Numbered from the stretch's first letter, positions 47,077 through 56,453 are shown. The stretch: DNA of 64,000 nt from Neobacillus bataviensis LMG 21833 (GCF_000307875.1 NZ_AJLS01000123.1:1-64000), one strand, 5' to 3'. The notes: generated by a model from the letters alone, not told the origin. Numbers and translations are program-made.

Positions 47077-47426
47077 CAGGTTCCACCGGTAGTGGTATCA
47101 AAGCTACGATGATGCCCGGATTGTCCAAATGATTGCCCGCCATTATCAAAATTATTACCAAACCCTTGATCATTTTGATTGAACTGGGAAGAACGACCGC
47201 CGCCCCAGGGATTATCATTATTCTCACCTGTTCCCTGACCTTGCTGCGAATTAAAGCTATCTTGTGTTTGCTGATTTGGATTATTACCAGGCTGCTGCCC
47301 CCGATTCAATGCCATTTGATTGTCAGACCTATCTCCGTTGGATAATCCGAGATAGGAAACCATTCCAGCTACGAGAGCTAAGCTGCCAAAACTGACACCC
47401 CATGAGATTTTCTGCTTTTTATCCAT
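47076..47426 (-). CDS. Membrane-anchored Gln/Asn/Gly-rich protein with a C-terminal candidate flavinylation motif
   Basis: I do not recognise the family. The 116-aa product has an uncleaved-looking N-terminal helix (about residues 9-28), then about 80 residues of low-complexity Gln/Asn/Gly/Ser sequence that is probably disordered and outside the membrane. The last seven residues are DTTTGGT (110-116), close to the Dxx(S/T)GA(T/S) motif that ApbE modifies. AAAGGAG precedes the ATG. Its stop overlaps the apbE start, so it is the natural candidate substrate of ApbE, though this is inference. Confidence 0.75.
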   Translation of the reverse strand: MDKKQKISWGVSFGSLALVAGMVSYLGLSNGDRSDNQMALNRGQQPGNNPNQQTQDSFNSQQGQGTGENNDNPWGGGRSSQFNQNDQGFGNNFDNGGQSFGQSGHHRSFDTTTGGT

Positions 47427-47557
47427 TGAAATGCTCCTTTCAATTTGACCTCGAAAAGAAGTTTACTAGTTCAATCTTAAAATAATCTTAACTTCATTAT
47501 TTTTAAAATTCTGAAAAATGGTCAATAATGATAGAAAAATAAGAGAGGGAGATTACA

Positions 47558-47743
47558 GTGATACAGGTTAAACTGTTTGACCGGGAGCATGAGAAGGATC
47601 TAGAAAAGGAAATGAATCATTTTTTAAAGGGAATAGATGAAAAGAGTCTGCTTGATATTAAATATAATGTTGCAGCGATGACAGAGGAAGAAGAGGAAGA
47701 ACAGATTTATTGCTTTTCGGCGATGATTATTTATAAGGCCTGA
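47558..47743 (+). CDS. cse60: Cse60 family sporulation protein
   Basis: This 61-aa acidic protein (MIQVKLFDREHEKDLEKEMN, then DIKYNVAAM and FSAMIIYKA) matches Cse60, a small protein expressed under SigE in the mother cell of B. subtilis. Its function is unknown. The start is GTG at 47558 with GAGAGGGAGA upstream. It converges with ytfP. Confidence 0.8.
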   Translation: MIQVKLFDREHEKDLEKEMNHFLKGIDEKSLLDIKYNVAAMTEEEEEEQIYCFSAMIIYKA

Positions 47744-47757
47744 CATTACGTCAGGCC
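47737..47757. terminator. Hairpin between converging cse60 and ytfP
   Basis: An 8-bp perfect stem GGCCTGAC/GTCAGGCC with a 5-nt loop overlaps both stop codons. The T-runs are poor, so termination is likely but not certain. Confidence 0.45.
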
Positions 47758-49020
47758 ATTCTTTGCTGACAAAGCAGCATTGGTTCCGGCAAGCCTGCCG
47801 GTAACGAGGGCAGAGGTAATATTATATCCGCCAGTGTAACCATGAACATCAATAATTTCACCGCAAAAATATAAACCATTCATTAATTTCGAGCCCATTG
47901 TTTGCGGTTCGATTTCTCTTACCGATACGCCGCCGCCTGTCACGAATGCCTTTTCAAGTGGCAAGGTACCATTTATCCTAATCGGGAATTGCTTGCAGCT
48001 TTTGGAAAAACTACGGATTTTTTCATTCGAAACCGTCCCGCCTTGTTCAGATGGGTCGATTCCACTTTGTTCTAAAAGAAAGAGTAGATACCGTTCAGGA
48101 ACGAGACCTTTTAATGTATTTTTAATACTTTTCTTAGGTTCGCTTTTTACAAGCTTGTTGATTTCTTGAAAAATTTCTTCTTCCTTTTTGTCTGGCAAGG
48201 CATCAAGGCTCATCGAAACTTCTTTAAGATTCCACTTCTTCATTGCTTTGACAACAAACTGGCTGCAGCGTAAAACTGCTGGTCCGCTGATACCAAAATG
48301 GGTAAACAGCATATCCATGCGGTGCGTAATAATCGGCTTTCCTTTTGGATTCAACACACTCAAATTAATGTCTCGTAGTGAAAGTCCTTGCAGTGTTTTA
48401 TTTTTAATAAAGGGTTCGCTGGATGTAACCGGAACTTCGGTAGGAAACAGCTCGGTAATTGTGTGCCCAGCTTTCTTTGCCCAGGCATAACCATCACCAG
48501 TCGAGCCTGTATGGGGAACAGATTTTCCGCCAACGGCAATGACAATCGATTTTGTCCCGACTTTTTGCCCATCCTTCAACAAAACGGCTGAAACATGTCC
48601 ATTTTCATAAATAACATCAGCAACCGGACTATTTTTAAAAATCCTTACATGGAGCTTTTCCAATTGCTCCAAAAGTGCATCAACAACCGATTGGGCTTTA
48701 TTCGATACCGGGAACATCCGCCCGTGATCTTCTTCCTTTAAAGCGACGCCTAGTTTTTCAAAGAATTTAATAATATCTTCATTACTAAAAATTGAAAAAG
48801 CACTATATAAAAACTTCCCGTTTCCCGGCAAGTGTTTTATAATTTCTTCGATAGGCAGGCGATTGGTAACATTACAGCGTCCGCCCCCGGAAATCGCGAG
48901 CTTTCTGCCAAGCTTGTCTCCCTTGTCAATTAACAGTACTTTCGCACCTTTTTCACCAGCAGCAATGGCAGCCATTAACCCGGAAGGACCGCCGCCAATG
49001 ACAATCACATCGTATTCCAT
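47746..49020 (-). CDS. ytfP: HI0933-family flavoprotein YtfP
   Basis: The 424-aa protein has an N-terminal dinucleotide-binding fold ([17 protein letters not shown]), the family motif [16 protein letters not shown] and the C-terminal block [19 protein letters not shown] followed by [19 protein letters not shown]. It is an FAD-dependent oxidoreductase of the BaiN/HI0933 type; the physiological substrate is not settled. The name follows B. subtilis YtfP. Confidence 0.88.
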   Translation of the reverse strand: MEYDVIVIGGGPSGLMAAIAAGEKGAKVLLIDKGDKLGRKLAISGGGRCNVTNRLPIEEIIKHLPGNGKFLYSAFSIFSNEDIIKFFEKLGVALKEEDHGRMFPVSNKAQSVVDALLEQLEKLHVRIFKNSPVADVIYENGHVSAVLLKDGQKVGTKSIVIAVGGKSVPHTGSTGDGYAWAKKAGHTITELFPTEVPVTSSEPFIKNKTLQGLSLRDINLSVLNPKGKPIITHRMDMLFTHFGISGPAVLRCSQFVVKAMKKWNLKEVSMSLDALPDKKEEEIFQEINKLVKSEPKKSIKNTLKGLVPERYLLFLLEQSGIDPSEQGGTVSNEKIRSFSKSCKQFPIRINGTLPLEKAFVTGGGVSVREIEPQTMGSKLMNGLYFCGEIIDVHGYTGGYNITSALVTGRLAGTNAALSAKNGLT

Positions 49021-49224
49021 TTTTCCACCAACTTTATATTAATCATCCCTTCATTATAAACAAAACTTGTGAAAATAAAACGAAAACCACAGGATTCTTG
49101 ATAAAAATAACTAGGTTGTGAGTAGCATCCGAGAGAAAGAAGTTGTAAACTACTAATAGTGTGCAAAAAAAGTCGAATTTTTTTTGAATCCACACACGCA
49201 TTTCTTCGGGTAGGAAGGGATTTT

Positions 49225-50850
49225 ATGCAGTCTAAGCTTTTAAGAGGAACATTTATTTTAACGTTAGGAACGATCCTTTCGAAGGTAATCGGCTTAATTT
49301 ATGTTATTCCATTTTATCAAATTGTCGGTAAACACGGGACACAGCTATATTCTTACTCGTATGTTCCATATACCATTTTTATTAGTATCGCAACGGCAGG
49401 AGTGCCGCTCGCAGTTTCGAAATTTATTGCAAAATATAATGCGCTGGAAGAATACGCAGTTGGGCGTAAGTTGTTTAAATCAGGTTTAATGGTCATGTTC
49501 CTAACAGGGTTTGTATCATTTTTAATCATGTACCTTGGTGCACCATTAATGGCAAAGATGAGTCATCCTAGTAAAGAAGACATGGATAGTGTTATTACTG
49601 TCATCAGGGCAGTCAGCTTTGCGCTGATTGTAGTTCCATTTATGAGCTTGATAAGGGGTTACTTTCAAGGGCATCAATCAATGGGTCCATCGGCTGTTTC
49701 ACAGGTAGTGGAACAAATCGTCCGTATTGTCTTTACACTTGCTGGGGCATATGTTGTTTTAAAATTCTTGAATGGGACGATTGTATCTGCAGTTAGTGTT
49801 GCAACCTTTGCGGCCTTTATTGGAGCTATTGGAGGCTTGGTTGTTTTATTTTGGTATTGGTTTAAAAGAAAACCATATTTAAATCAACTTTTAGAACATG
49901 ACAAAGGAACAATTGATATCTCTTTAAAAGAGATTTATAAAGAAATATTTATTTACGCGGCACCGTTCGTTTTTGTTGGGATTGCCAATCCATTATTTCA
50001 ATTCATTGACCAATTTACGCTGAGCCGGACTTTGATGGAAATGGGGATGAAGAGAAGCTTAGCCGATGTTGCTTTTGGTATCTTGAATTTTGAGTCACAT
50101 AAAATTGTTATTATTCCTGTCTCACTAGCAACCGCTTTTTCCTTAACACTTGTTCCGAGCATTACAAAGGCATTTATTGAGAATGATCGCAAAAACTTGA
50201 ACCGCCAATTAAATCAGACTTTTCAAGTCTTATTATTTTTAACATTACCGGCGGCTATTGGACTATCCTTATTGGCAGAGCCTGTTTATACTGCGTTTTA
50301 TGAGCATGATCCACTTGGCACACAAGTATTAGGTGCTTATGCTCCGGTTGCGATTTTGTTTTCCCTATTTTCGGTTACTGCCGCCATCCTGCAGGGAATA
50401 AATGAACAGCGCTTCACAATATTAAGTTTACTTGTGGGCCTGTTAGTAAAACTTTCCCTAAATATTCCTTTCATCAAAATGTTTGAAACAAAAGGGGCAG
50501 TACTTGCAACGGCACTTGGTTACATTGTAGCCATCGTGATTAATTTTATTGTAATAAAAACATTTTCCCGCTATCCATTCCGTCTCGTTTGGCGGAGGAG
50601 TTTATTAATTATGATTTTCGCAGGATTAATGTGGGCGGGGACAGAGATTGCTTATAAATTAATGTTATTATTCTTAACTCCAACTACTAAGTTGGAATCA
50701 GTGCTGATTATTTTAATCTGTGCCGGAGTTGGAGCTGCAATCTACTTTTACTTAGGGTTTAAATCGGGTCTCGTTAACCGCTTGTTCGGAGACAGAATTG
50801 ATCGGTTGATGAATAAATTACCTGGAAGGAGGAGAAGCGTTGAGAATTGA
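49225..50850 (+). CDS. ytgP: MurJ/RfbX-type flippase YtgP
   Basis: The 541-aa protein has about 14 hydrophobic helices and belongs to the MOP/MVF polysaccharide flippase family (SKLLRGTFILTLGTILSKVIG at the N-terminus). B. subtilis YtgP can flip lipid II and is proposed as one of two lipid II flippases. The ATG at 49225 has GGAAGGGA upstream; a frame open to 49159 lacks a start signal. The gene overlaps the following synthase by 11 bp. Confidence 0.9.
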   Translation: MQSKLLRGTFILTLGTILSKVIGLIYVIPFYQIVGKHGTQLYSYSYVPYTIFISIATAGVPLAVSKFIAKYNALEEYAVGRKLFKSGLMVMFLTGFVSFLIMYLGAPLMAKMSHPSKEDMDSVITVIRAVSFALIVVPFMSLIRGYFQGHQSMGPSAVSQVVEQIVRIVFTLAGAYVVLKFLNGTIVSAVSVATFAAFIGAIGGLVVLFWYWFKRKPYLNQLLEHDKGTIDISLKEIYKEIFIYAAPFVFVGIANPLFQFIDQFTLSRTLMEMGMKRSLADVAFGILNFESHKIVIIPVSLATAFSLTLVPSITKAFIENDRKNLNRQLNQTFQVLLFLTLPAAIGLSLLAEPVYTAFYEHDPLGTQVLGAYAPVAILFSLFSVTAAILQGINEQRFTILSLLVGLLVKLSLNIPFIKMFETKGAVLATALGYIVAIVINFIVIKTFSRYPFRLVWRRSLLIMIFAGLMWAGTEIAYKLMLLFLTPTTKLESVLIILICAGVGAAIYFYLGFKSGLVNRLFGDRIDRLMNKLPGRRRSVEN

Positions 50851-51568
50851 TAAGATGCTAGCGAATCTTGGCTATGGCAGCCGTAAGGAAGTCAAGCAGC
50901 TGCTGAAAAGTGGTGCGGTTAAAGTGGATGATGTTGTAGTCAAGGATGCCAAGCAGCATGTCGATACCGGTAAACAAACTGTCACCCTAAATGGGGAAGT
51001 AGTTGAATACAGGGAATTTATTTATTTAATGATGAACAAGCCTCAAGGGGTTTTATCAGCAACTGAAGATAATTCCTGTGAAACCGTCATCGATTTGTTG
51101 GAGATGGAGGATCAGGTGTATGAACCATTTCCTGTCGGTCGGTTGGACAAGGATACGGAAGGATTGCTGCTCATCACGAATGATGGTCAATTGGCACACA
51201 AGCTGCTTTCTCCGAAAAAGCATGTGCCGAAGACGTATTTTGCTGTGATTGACGGAGAAGTGACGGAGGCGGATGTTGAAGATTTTGCTCATGGAGTAAC
51301 TTTAGATGACGGTTACGAAACAAAGCCTGGCGAGTTGAACATTTTAAAGTCTGGCATCCGCTCTGACATTGAGTTAACCATCACGGAAGGCAAATTTCAT
51401 CAAGTTAAGAGAATGTTTGAAGCTGTTGGAAAAAGGGTGGTTTACCTCCAGCGGATCTCAATGGGGCCTCTCCCGTTAGATGAAACACTCGAGCTCGGTG
51501 AATACCGGGAATTAACAGATGAAGAAGTTGAACTATTGAACGAATATCAAGTGAAAAGCAGCCAATAA
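50840..51568 (+). CDS. ytzG: RsuA/RluB-family pseudouridine synthase
   Basis: The 242-aa protein has an N-terminal S4 RNA-binding domain (MRIDKMLANLGYGSRKEVKQ) and the catalytic motif GRLDKDTEGLLL with the nucleophilic aspartate. It isomerises a uridine in rRNA, most likely of the small subunit by its RsuA-like size. The start is TTG at 50840, inside ytgP, with AAGGAGG upstream. The gene name follows its position after ytgP in B. subtilis. Confidence 0.87.
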   Translation: MRIDKMLANLGYGSRKEVKQLLKSGAVKVDDVVVKDAKQHVDTGKQTVTLNGEVVEYREFIYLMMNKPQGVLSATEDNSCETVIDLLEMEDQVYEPFPVGRLDKDTEGLLLITNDGQLAHKLLSPKKHVPKTYFAVIDGEVTEADVEDFAHGVTLDDGYETKPGELNILKSGIRSDIELTITEGKFHQVKRMFEAVGKRVVYLQRISMGPLPLDETLELGEYRELTDEEVELLNEYQVKSSQ

Positions 51569-51582
51569 TTGGCTGCTTTTTA
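51554..51582 (+). terminator. Terminator after the pseudouridine synthase gene
   Basis: An 11-bp perfect stem (AAAAGCAGCCA at 51554-51564, TGGCTGCTTTT at 51570-51580) has a 5-nt loop. Confidence 0.8.
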
Positions 51583-51620
51583 GATAATATAAGGTCTCCA
51601 GAGGCATTTTTTCAATTTGT

Positions 51621-51857
51621 TTATTGATAGGCTTTTATATTCAACAAATCCTCCAAATCAACAATTTCAAAATTCCTCTTTTGCAATTCCTCGATTAACA
51701 GAGGTAATGCTTTTTGGGTCTCACCCTTGTCAGAATCGGAGTGCATTAAAATTATGTCACCGTTTCGAACATTGGACATGACATTATTAACGATATTTTT
51801 CGCTTCTTTTTGTGACCAATCCAGTGTATCAATCGACCATGGTGCTATCCAATGCAT
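51621..51857 (-). pseudogene. C-terminal remnant of a polysaccharide deacetylase
   Basis: The 78-residue frame matches only the end of a NodB-type deacetylase: HWIAPWSIDTLDW, then GDIILMHSDS and EELQKRNFEIVDLEDLL, which are the last catalytic motifs. The metal-binding motifs 1-3 (TFDDGP, HxxxH) are missing. It has no ribosome binding site. It runs out of frame directly into the remnant of a different gene upstream, so it is the downstream side of a deletion junction. Confidence 0.75.
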
Positions 51858-52020
51858 TAAATGGACAATCCTTAATCCTGCCTTTTCGAGCTAAATCCAT
51901 TAGTTCATCCAGAAAATTTGACGTGAAGTTGTTTACCTCTTTTGGATCTAAGGCAATTTCCTTTGGTTTCGCATTATTGCTTTTGTCCGAGGGTTGCGAA
52001 ACACATGCTGTTAAAATCAT
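51829..52020 (-). pseudogene. N-terminal remnant of a DUF4309/YjgB-like lipoprotein
   Basis: The frame contains MILTACVSQPSDKSNNAKP, and if read further upstream to about 52070 it gives KTLIILFSFSMILTAC, a lipoprotein signal without a usable start codon in frame. The mature part (EVNNFTSNFLDELMDLARKG, then IKDCPF) resembles the beginning of YjgB/DUF4309 proteins and breaks off there. A stop codon follows in the deacetylase remnant. It is a fragment, not a functional gene. Confidence 0.6.
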
Positions 52021-52105
52021 GGAAAAAGAAAATAAGATTATTAAGGTTTTGAGTATCGTCTCCAGGCTTCATCGCTTCTTTCCATCCTGACGTTCTATTC
52101 CTCGC

Positions 52106-53170
52106 TTAATCGATTATACCCGTTTCCTCAATTATGACATTGCATATTATTTTAACATTCAGATTTTTATATTCATTTTCCCACTTTTTGAAGTCAAAAG
52201 AACGTTTTCTGCTTTTGTAAAATTCCCCTAGTCCAATAGGATCAGCATTTTTTTCTTGAAAATCTTTTACTAGCTTTAAACATTCCTTTTCTACTTTTCT
52301 TTCTAAACTCTTCTGAATTTTGTTTATTTCCTTTTTAGTAAGCTTCCTTCCGGTATATTCTTGGATGGAACCCTTAATTTTTATTTGAATGGTAACGTGA
52401 GAAGGATTTTTTTTAGCTATTTTAAATGTATGCTTAGAAACAAAGCTTTTGATGGATGTCTTTCCGTCATCATGATTCGGGACTGAAAAATTACCCTTAC
52501 TGTACTTGTTCACCAGCAGATTGAAAAAAGGCATTTTTTCCGGAGGAATAACGCCTGCTACTTTATCTGCTTTAAAAAAGCTAATCCCACTAATCTCAAC
52601 CTTATTAATACCTTTTTGTTTTAGTATAGGAAGATAGATATCCTTACCTTTTTGATAATAATCATGCAATAACAAATGGAGATTGGTTTTAGGTATATCC
52701 TTACTTTTCACACTATTATCCAATAAATTATATAAATAATCCCCAGTTCCAATTGTTCCGTATTTTCCTTGTAAAATTTTTTTCGCTTGCCCATCCGCCA
52801 TAGCAAAATAATTTCTAGCCCCTATGGAAACATCTCTTTGATATACATCTAAAATATCCTTTATTCCATCCTTCCCGAGCTCGCCACCAACAACGGTCAC
52901 TCCGACACCGCCAGTGACAAGGGGTTGGGAGGATTGCCTCGCTGCTTTTATTAAAAGGTCTCTTCGAAGAGAGCCTTTTGAAATAAACGTTTGATTCGTG
53001 ATACTTTTATCAGCCTTGATAATTTGTGCTGAAAAAGTACCGATCATTTGTTTATTACCTGCTTTGTCAAAACCAATCCCCGTAACTATATTAATATCAT
53101 CAATGATTCTTTTCTCAATACATCCCGAGAGGAGAAATAATGCAATGAAACATAAGAAAAGCCTTTTCAT
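52106..53170 (-). CDS. Spore germination lipoprotein, Ger(x)C family
   Basis: This is the C subunit of a gerA-type nutrient germinant receptor in the spore inner membrane. It has a lipoprotein signal (IALFLLSGC, Cys17) and the GerC blocks IVTGIGFDKAG, VGVTVVGGELGKDG and SGISFFKADKVAG. Length 354 aa is typical. It overlaps the B subunit gene by four bases. Germinant specificity cannot be read from the sequence. Confidence 0.92.
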   Translation of the reverse strand: MKRLFLCFIALFLLSGCIEKRIIDDINIVTGIGFDKAGNKQMIGTFSAQIIKADKSITNQTFISKGSLRRDLLIKAARQSSQPLVTGGVGVTVVGGELGKDGIKDILDVYQRDVSIGARNYFAMADGQAKKILQGKYGTIGTGDYLYNLLDNSVKSKDIPKTNLHLLLHDYYQKGKDIYLPILKQKGINKVEISGISFFKADKVAGVIPPEKMPFFNLLVNKYSKGNFSVPNHDDGKTSIKSFVSKHTFKIAKKNPSHVTIQIKIKGSIQEYTGRKLTKKEINKIQKSLERKVEKECLKLVKDFQEKNADPIGLGEFYKSRKRSFDFKKWENEYKNLNVKIICNVIIEETGIID

Positions 53171-54261
53171 TTTTGCTTCACCCTTTTAGCAATTTGGATC
53201 GCAATGAATAATAAAGGAATGTACAGGATTGTAAAAGCAAAGCCTATTTTCGCCATAATACTGTTTAACAAATCAATTTTTTCCCGTGTATTAATGAAAT
53301 TGATGATCACTAAATGAGCGATAACAAACATGTACACTCCTTTTTTTTGCTTAATATTAAAAATTCTTTTTACCAGCCTTGAGCCAATCCAAATCGAAAT
53401 ACACACATTGGGGAGGATAATTAAATTCCAATTAGCAATCCCAATGAACTCGAAGCGATCTACAAAGGATAATTTGACAATCTTCCACATCGTTAATGTG
53501 GGCCATAATGCCTTTTGCAGCTGTCCTTCCGAGAAATAGGCAAAAGTAATAACCGAAAAAACTGTAAATAGGATAGTGGTTGTTAATACGGCTAAATGAG
53601 CCCATTTTTTGGACTTTTGTGGATTCTTAATAAATGGATAAATAAAGAGCACGGTTTCAAAGCCGATAAACGCAAGTGTCATGTGAAAGGAACTTTTTAG
53701 CAAGTCTTTTACAGAATGATCCCAAATGGGCAATAAATTGTTAAAGTCAGAATAGGGTAAATTGAACCCAAAACTTAACAAAAGGTATGCCGGCAAGACA
53801 AGACTGAAGAAAGCAATCCCAACAATTGTTCGCAATCCTCCAAAAACAATATACATACAAAGCAGCATAAAAGAGAAGGTGAACCAGAATAAGCTCAATT
53901 CCGGAAACATCCATCCCTGAATGATTTCAATGAATGTACGCAATGTAGTCAAAGAATGCATAAGGAAATAGACGATAAGGGGAAAACTTAGTAGCTTCCC
54001 CAAAAAATTTCCAGCGACAAAGGTATGGGCCGTTACCAAATCTCCATTAACAGTTTCGGGAATTTTATACATCATCCACATAATGATATGAAGGCATGCA
54101 CCCACAAACAAGATCGAGATCCAGGCATCATAGCCAGCATATCTGGCAATTCTACGCTGAAAATCAAAAGCACCAAGTCCAATTTGCATGGACGTAACCA
54201 CAAAATAAATTAAGAAAGGGGAAATCTTCAGCCTTTCAGGTATGGTTTGCTCTTGCATCAT
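53167..54261 (-). CDS. Spore germination permease, GerAB family
   Basis: The 364-aa protein has about ten membrane helices of the APC superfamily (ISPFLIYFVVTSMQIGLG near the N-terminus, then FQRRIARYAGYDAWIS). GerB subunits bind the amino-acid germinant. AGGAAGTGACC precedes the ATG. It lies between the A and C subunit genes. Confidence 0.92.
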   Translation of the reverse strand: MMQEQTIPERLKISPFLIYFVVTSMQIGLGAFDFQRRIARYAGYDAWISILFVGACLHIIMWMMYKIPETVNGDLVTAHTFVAGNFLGKLLSFPLIVYFLMHSLTTLRTFIEIIQGWMFPELSLFWFTFSFMLLCMYIVFGGLRTIVGIAFFSLVLPAYLLLSFGFNLPYSDFNNLLPIWDHSVKDLLKSSFHMTLAFIGFETVLFIYPFIKNPQKSKKWAHLAVLTTTILFTVFSVITFAYFSEGQLQKALWPTLTMWKIVKLSFVDRFEFIGIANWNLIILPNVCISIWIGSRLVKRIFNIKQKKGVYMFVIAHLVIINFINTREKIDLLNSIMAKIGFAFTILYIPLLFIAIQIAKRVKQK

Positions 54262-54274
54262 TGGTCACTTCCTA

Positions 54275-55765
54275 TCATTCCTCAATATCCTTTTTCATGT
54301 TTGCCTTTTTCTTACTAAAGCGGAAAGGATGTTTTGTTCTTAAAAATTGCGGTCGCATCGCCCTATCTTCGAACGGTAACCTGATGAGAGAATCTTTCAT
54401 GTCTACCATTCTCGGTGGATAAAATGGCGCTAAAAACGGGCTGCCAAGGGATGTAAGCCGGATTAAGTGGGTAATTAAAATACAAAAGCAAAAGACGATT
54501 CCAACTAATCCCCATAGGTGGGCAAAAAACAAAAAAGGAAAGCGAAGTAATCGGATGGTATTGCCCATCCTATAGACGGGTGTCGTAAAGGAAGCAAGTG
54601 CCGCCAGCGCGATGAGTATAAGCAGAACATTACTTGTAAGGCCTGCTTCAACAGACGCGGTCCCAATAACGATACCTCCCACGATACCAATTGTCTGCCC
54701 GACTTTTGTCGGCAGCCTCGCCCCTGCCTCCCTTAACAATTCAATTGTCAATTCTAAAAACACAGCTTCCAAAACGGGTGGCAAGGGTACGATTCGCCTT
54801 GATGAAATTAATGTCCCCAATAAATCATGCGGAATAATTTCATAATGATAAGTAAGTACAGCTACATAAAGGGGGGTTACCAAAATCGAAAAAGCAACCG
54901 CAAATACCCTGAGCAATCTGAAAAAGGAAGCGGTTATCCAATTTAAATAGTAATCCTCGAAGGCACTAAAGAAATTGATAATTGTTGCCGGTGTTATCAA
55001 TATATGCGGTGAGCCGTCTACACAAATGGCAATCTTTCCTTCCGCCAAAACCGCAGCGACTCTGTCCGGCCTTTCAGTATCCAGCAGCTGAGGAAATGGG
55101 GAATTCGAATTATCCGATATGATCTGCATAATATAGGAACTATCGGTAATCGCATCAAATTCAACATCTTGCAAACGCTGCCTAACGGTATTCAGGTTCT
55201 GCTGATTCGTAATCCCTTCCATATGTAGGACCGCAATCTTTGTTTTAGATAAACTCCCAATCGTATATTCCTCGACTACTAGTTCTTTTACAGGCAATCT
55301 TCTTCTGATTAAATTTAAATTTGCGTCGATTGATTCAATAAAAGCTTCTTTCGGACCAATAACGGAAACCTCTATTTCCGGAGGCTCTACAGCACGAATC
55401 AGTTCCTTTTTGGCAGCAATCAACCCAAATTGATATTCCTCTGTGTCAATGGTCAGGAGTGCATAGCCATTACATAACCTTTCTTCAATGACGGAAGTGT
55501 CTTCACAAATTTGCACATCCTCAAATGGCACGATCTTTTTCAAATCATTAATCGTATGAAAATCTCCCTCTAATATAGAAGAAAGGAATTGTTGAACACT
55601 TTTCTCATCAACTAATGTATTTAAAAACCGAAGGCAAAAGCTTACATTTGTTTTTGGGTGAGTATAAAAGGTTGTTTTAAAATCTTTGGATTTTGCTAAT
55701 ATTTGTTCCCATTCTTTTCCTTCCAAATCCCCTTGTCCTTTTTTCCTGCTAAACCATCTTTTCAT
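54275..55765 (-). CDS. Spore germination protein, GerAA family
   Basis: The 496-aa A subunit has a large cytosolic N-terminal domain, the VSVIGPKEAFIESIDANLNLIRRRL block, a VDGSPHILITPATIINFF stretch and a C-terminal membrane domain with about five helices (PVLEAVFLELTIELLREAGARLP, then GIVGGIVIGTASVEAG). GerA-type A subunits form ligand-gated ion channels that start germination. Two start codons are adjacent (TTG then ATG); I use the ATG. It is the first gene of the operon; a SigG promoter is expected upstream, but I could not identify one with confidence. Confidence 0.93.
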   Translation of the reverse strand: MKRWFSRKKGQGDLEGKEWEQILAKSKDFKTTFYTHPKTNVSFCLRFLNTLVDEKSVQQFLSSILEGDFHTINDLKKIVPFEDVQICEDTSVIEERLCNGYALLTIDTEEYQFGLIAAKKELIRAVEPPEIEVSVIGPKEAFIESIDANLNLIRRRLPVKELVVEEYTIGSLSKTKIAVLHMEGITNQQNLNTVRQRLQDVEFDAITDSSYIMQIISDNSNSPFPQLLDTERPDRVAAVLAEGKIAICVDGSPHILITPATIINFFSAFEDYYLNWITASFFRLLRVFAVAFSILVTPLYVAVLTYHYEIIPHDLLGTLISSRRIVPLPPVLEAVFLELTIELLREAGARLPTKVGQTIGIVGGIVIGTASVEAGLTSNVLLILIALAALASFTTPVYRMGNTIRLLRFPFLFFAHLWGLVGIVFCFCILITHLIRLTSLGSPFLAPFYPPRMVDMKDSLIRLPFEDRAMRPQFLRTKHPFRFSKKKANMKKDIEE

Positions 55766-55878
55766 CAACCAATCACCGTCAATTATAGAGTATTACTATT
55801 GTTTCCCCATTTGGGAAAACTATGAATATAAGGGAGAATGTACATCAAATTGAGAATTCAACCAGAGAGGATTTTAAA

Positions 55879-55910
55879 ATAAAAAAAATAACTTGGAAAA
55901 ATTCCAAGTC
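55879..55910 (-). terminator. Terminator of dps
   Basis: ACTTGGAA (55891-55898) pairs with TTCCAAGT (55902-55909); on the minus strand a run of eight Ts follows. Confidence 0.82.
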
Positions 55911-55927
55911 ATTTTTAAGGTGCTTAT

Positions 55928-56362
55928 TTATGCCTGTAAGAAGGATTTCAACATCCAGTTATGTTTTTCAAGTTTTCCCATTAGACCAAGGAACATATCA
56001 CTTGTTACTTCGTCGTTATTTTGTTCCGCTACTTTCATCCCAGTTTTTAATTCATCGATGATTAGAGAGAAATCATTAATAACTGCTTGTACCATTTCTT
56101 CTGCCGTCAACTTTTCATTCGTTTCCTCAATTGTTGCAAGTTGAAGCGACTCTTTTAATGTTGAAATAGGACTGCCGCCATTTGCGAGTAGTTGTTCGGC
56201 AAATTCATCCATCGTTGCAGTTGCTTCTTCGTATAGTTCCTCAAATTTGGCGTGTAAGGTAAAGAAGTGAGGCCCTTTCACGTACCAGTGAAAGTGGTGT
56301 AATTTTGTGTATAATACGTTCCAGTTTGCGATTTGTTGGTTAAGTACTTGTTCGATTGTCAT
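55928..56362 (-). CDS. dps: Dps family DNA-binding ferritin-like protein
   Basis: Dps proteins form 12-mers that oxidise and store iron and protect DNA from peroxide. The ferroxidase residues are visible in LHHFHWYVKGPHFFTLHAKFEELYEEA, with the conserved His, Asp/Glu pattern and the DEFAEQ stretch. Length 144 aa is typical of MrgA-like proteins. AGGAGG lies upstream of the ATG. The PerR-type palindrome next to the promoter supports peroxide induction. Confidence 0.92.
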   Translation of the reverse strand: MTIEQVLNQQIANWNVLYTKLHHFHWYVKGPHFFTLHAKFEELYEEATATMDEFAEQLLANGGSPISTLKESLQLATIEETNEKLTAEEMVQAVINDFSLIIDELKTGMKVAEQNNDEVTSDMFLGLMGKLEKHNWMLKSFLQA

Positions 56363-56394
56363 TTAACATTCCTCCTAATTTCTTGTCTATATTT

Positions 56395-56422
56395 ATTATA
56401 ACATATATTACTTTATAATCAA
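56395..56422 (-). promoter_or_regulatory. SigA promoter of dps
   Basis: On the minus strand TTGATT (56417-56422) is followed after 16 bp by TATAAT (56395-56400) with a TGn extension. The PerR-type operator abuts the -35. Confidence 0.72.
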
Positions 56423-56451
56423 TACTTAATTATAATAATTATAATTAAGTA
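56423..56451. promoter_or_regulatory. PerR box inside a 29-bp perfect palindrome
   Basis: TTATAATAATTATAA (56430-56444) matches the PerR consensus TTATAATNATTATAA exactly. The symmetry extends seven bases further on each side (TACTTAA and TTAAGTA), giving a perfect 29-bp palindrome centred on 56437. It lies directly upstream of the dps -35. Confidence 0.85.
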
Positions 56452-56453
56452 TA

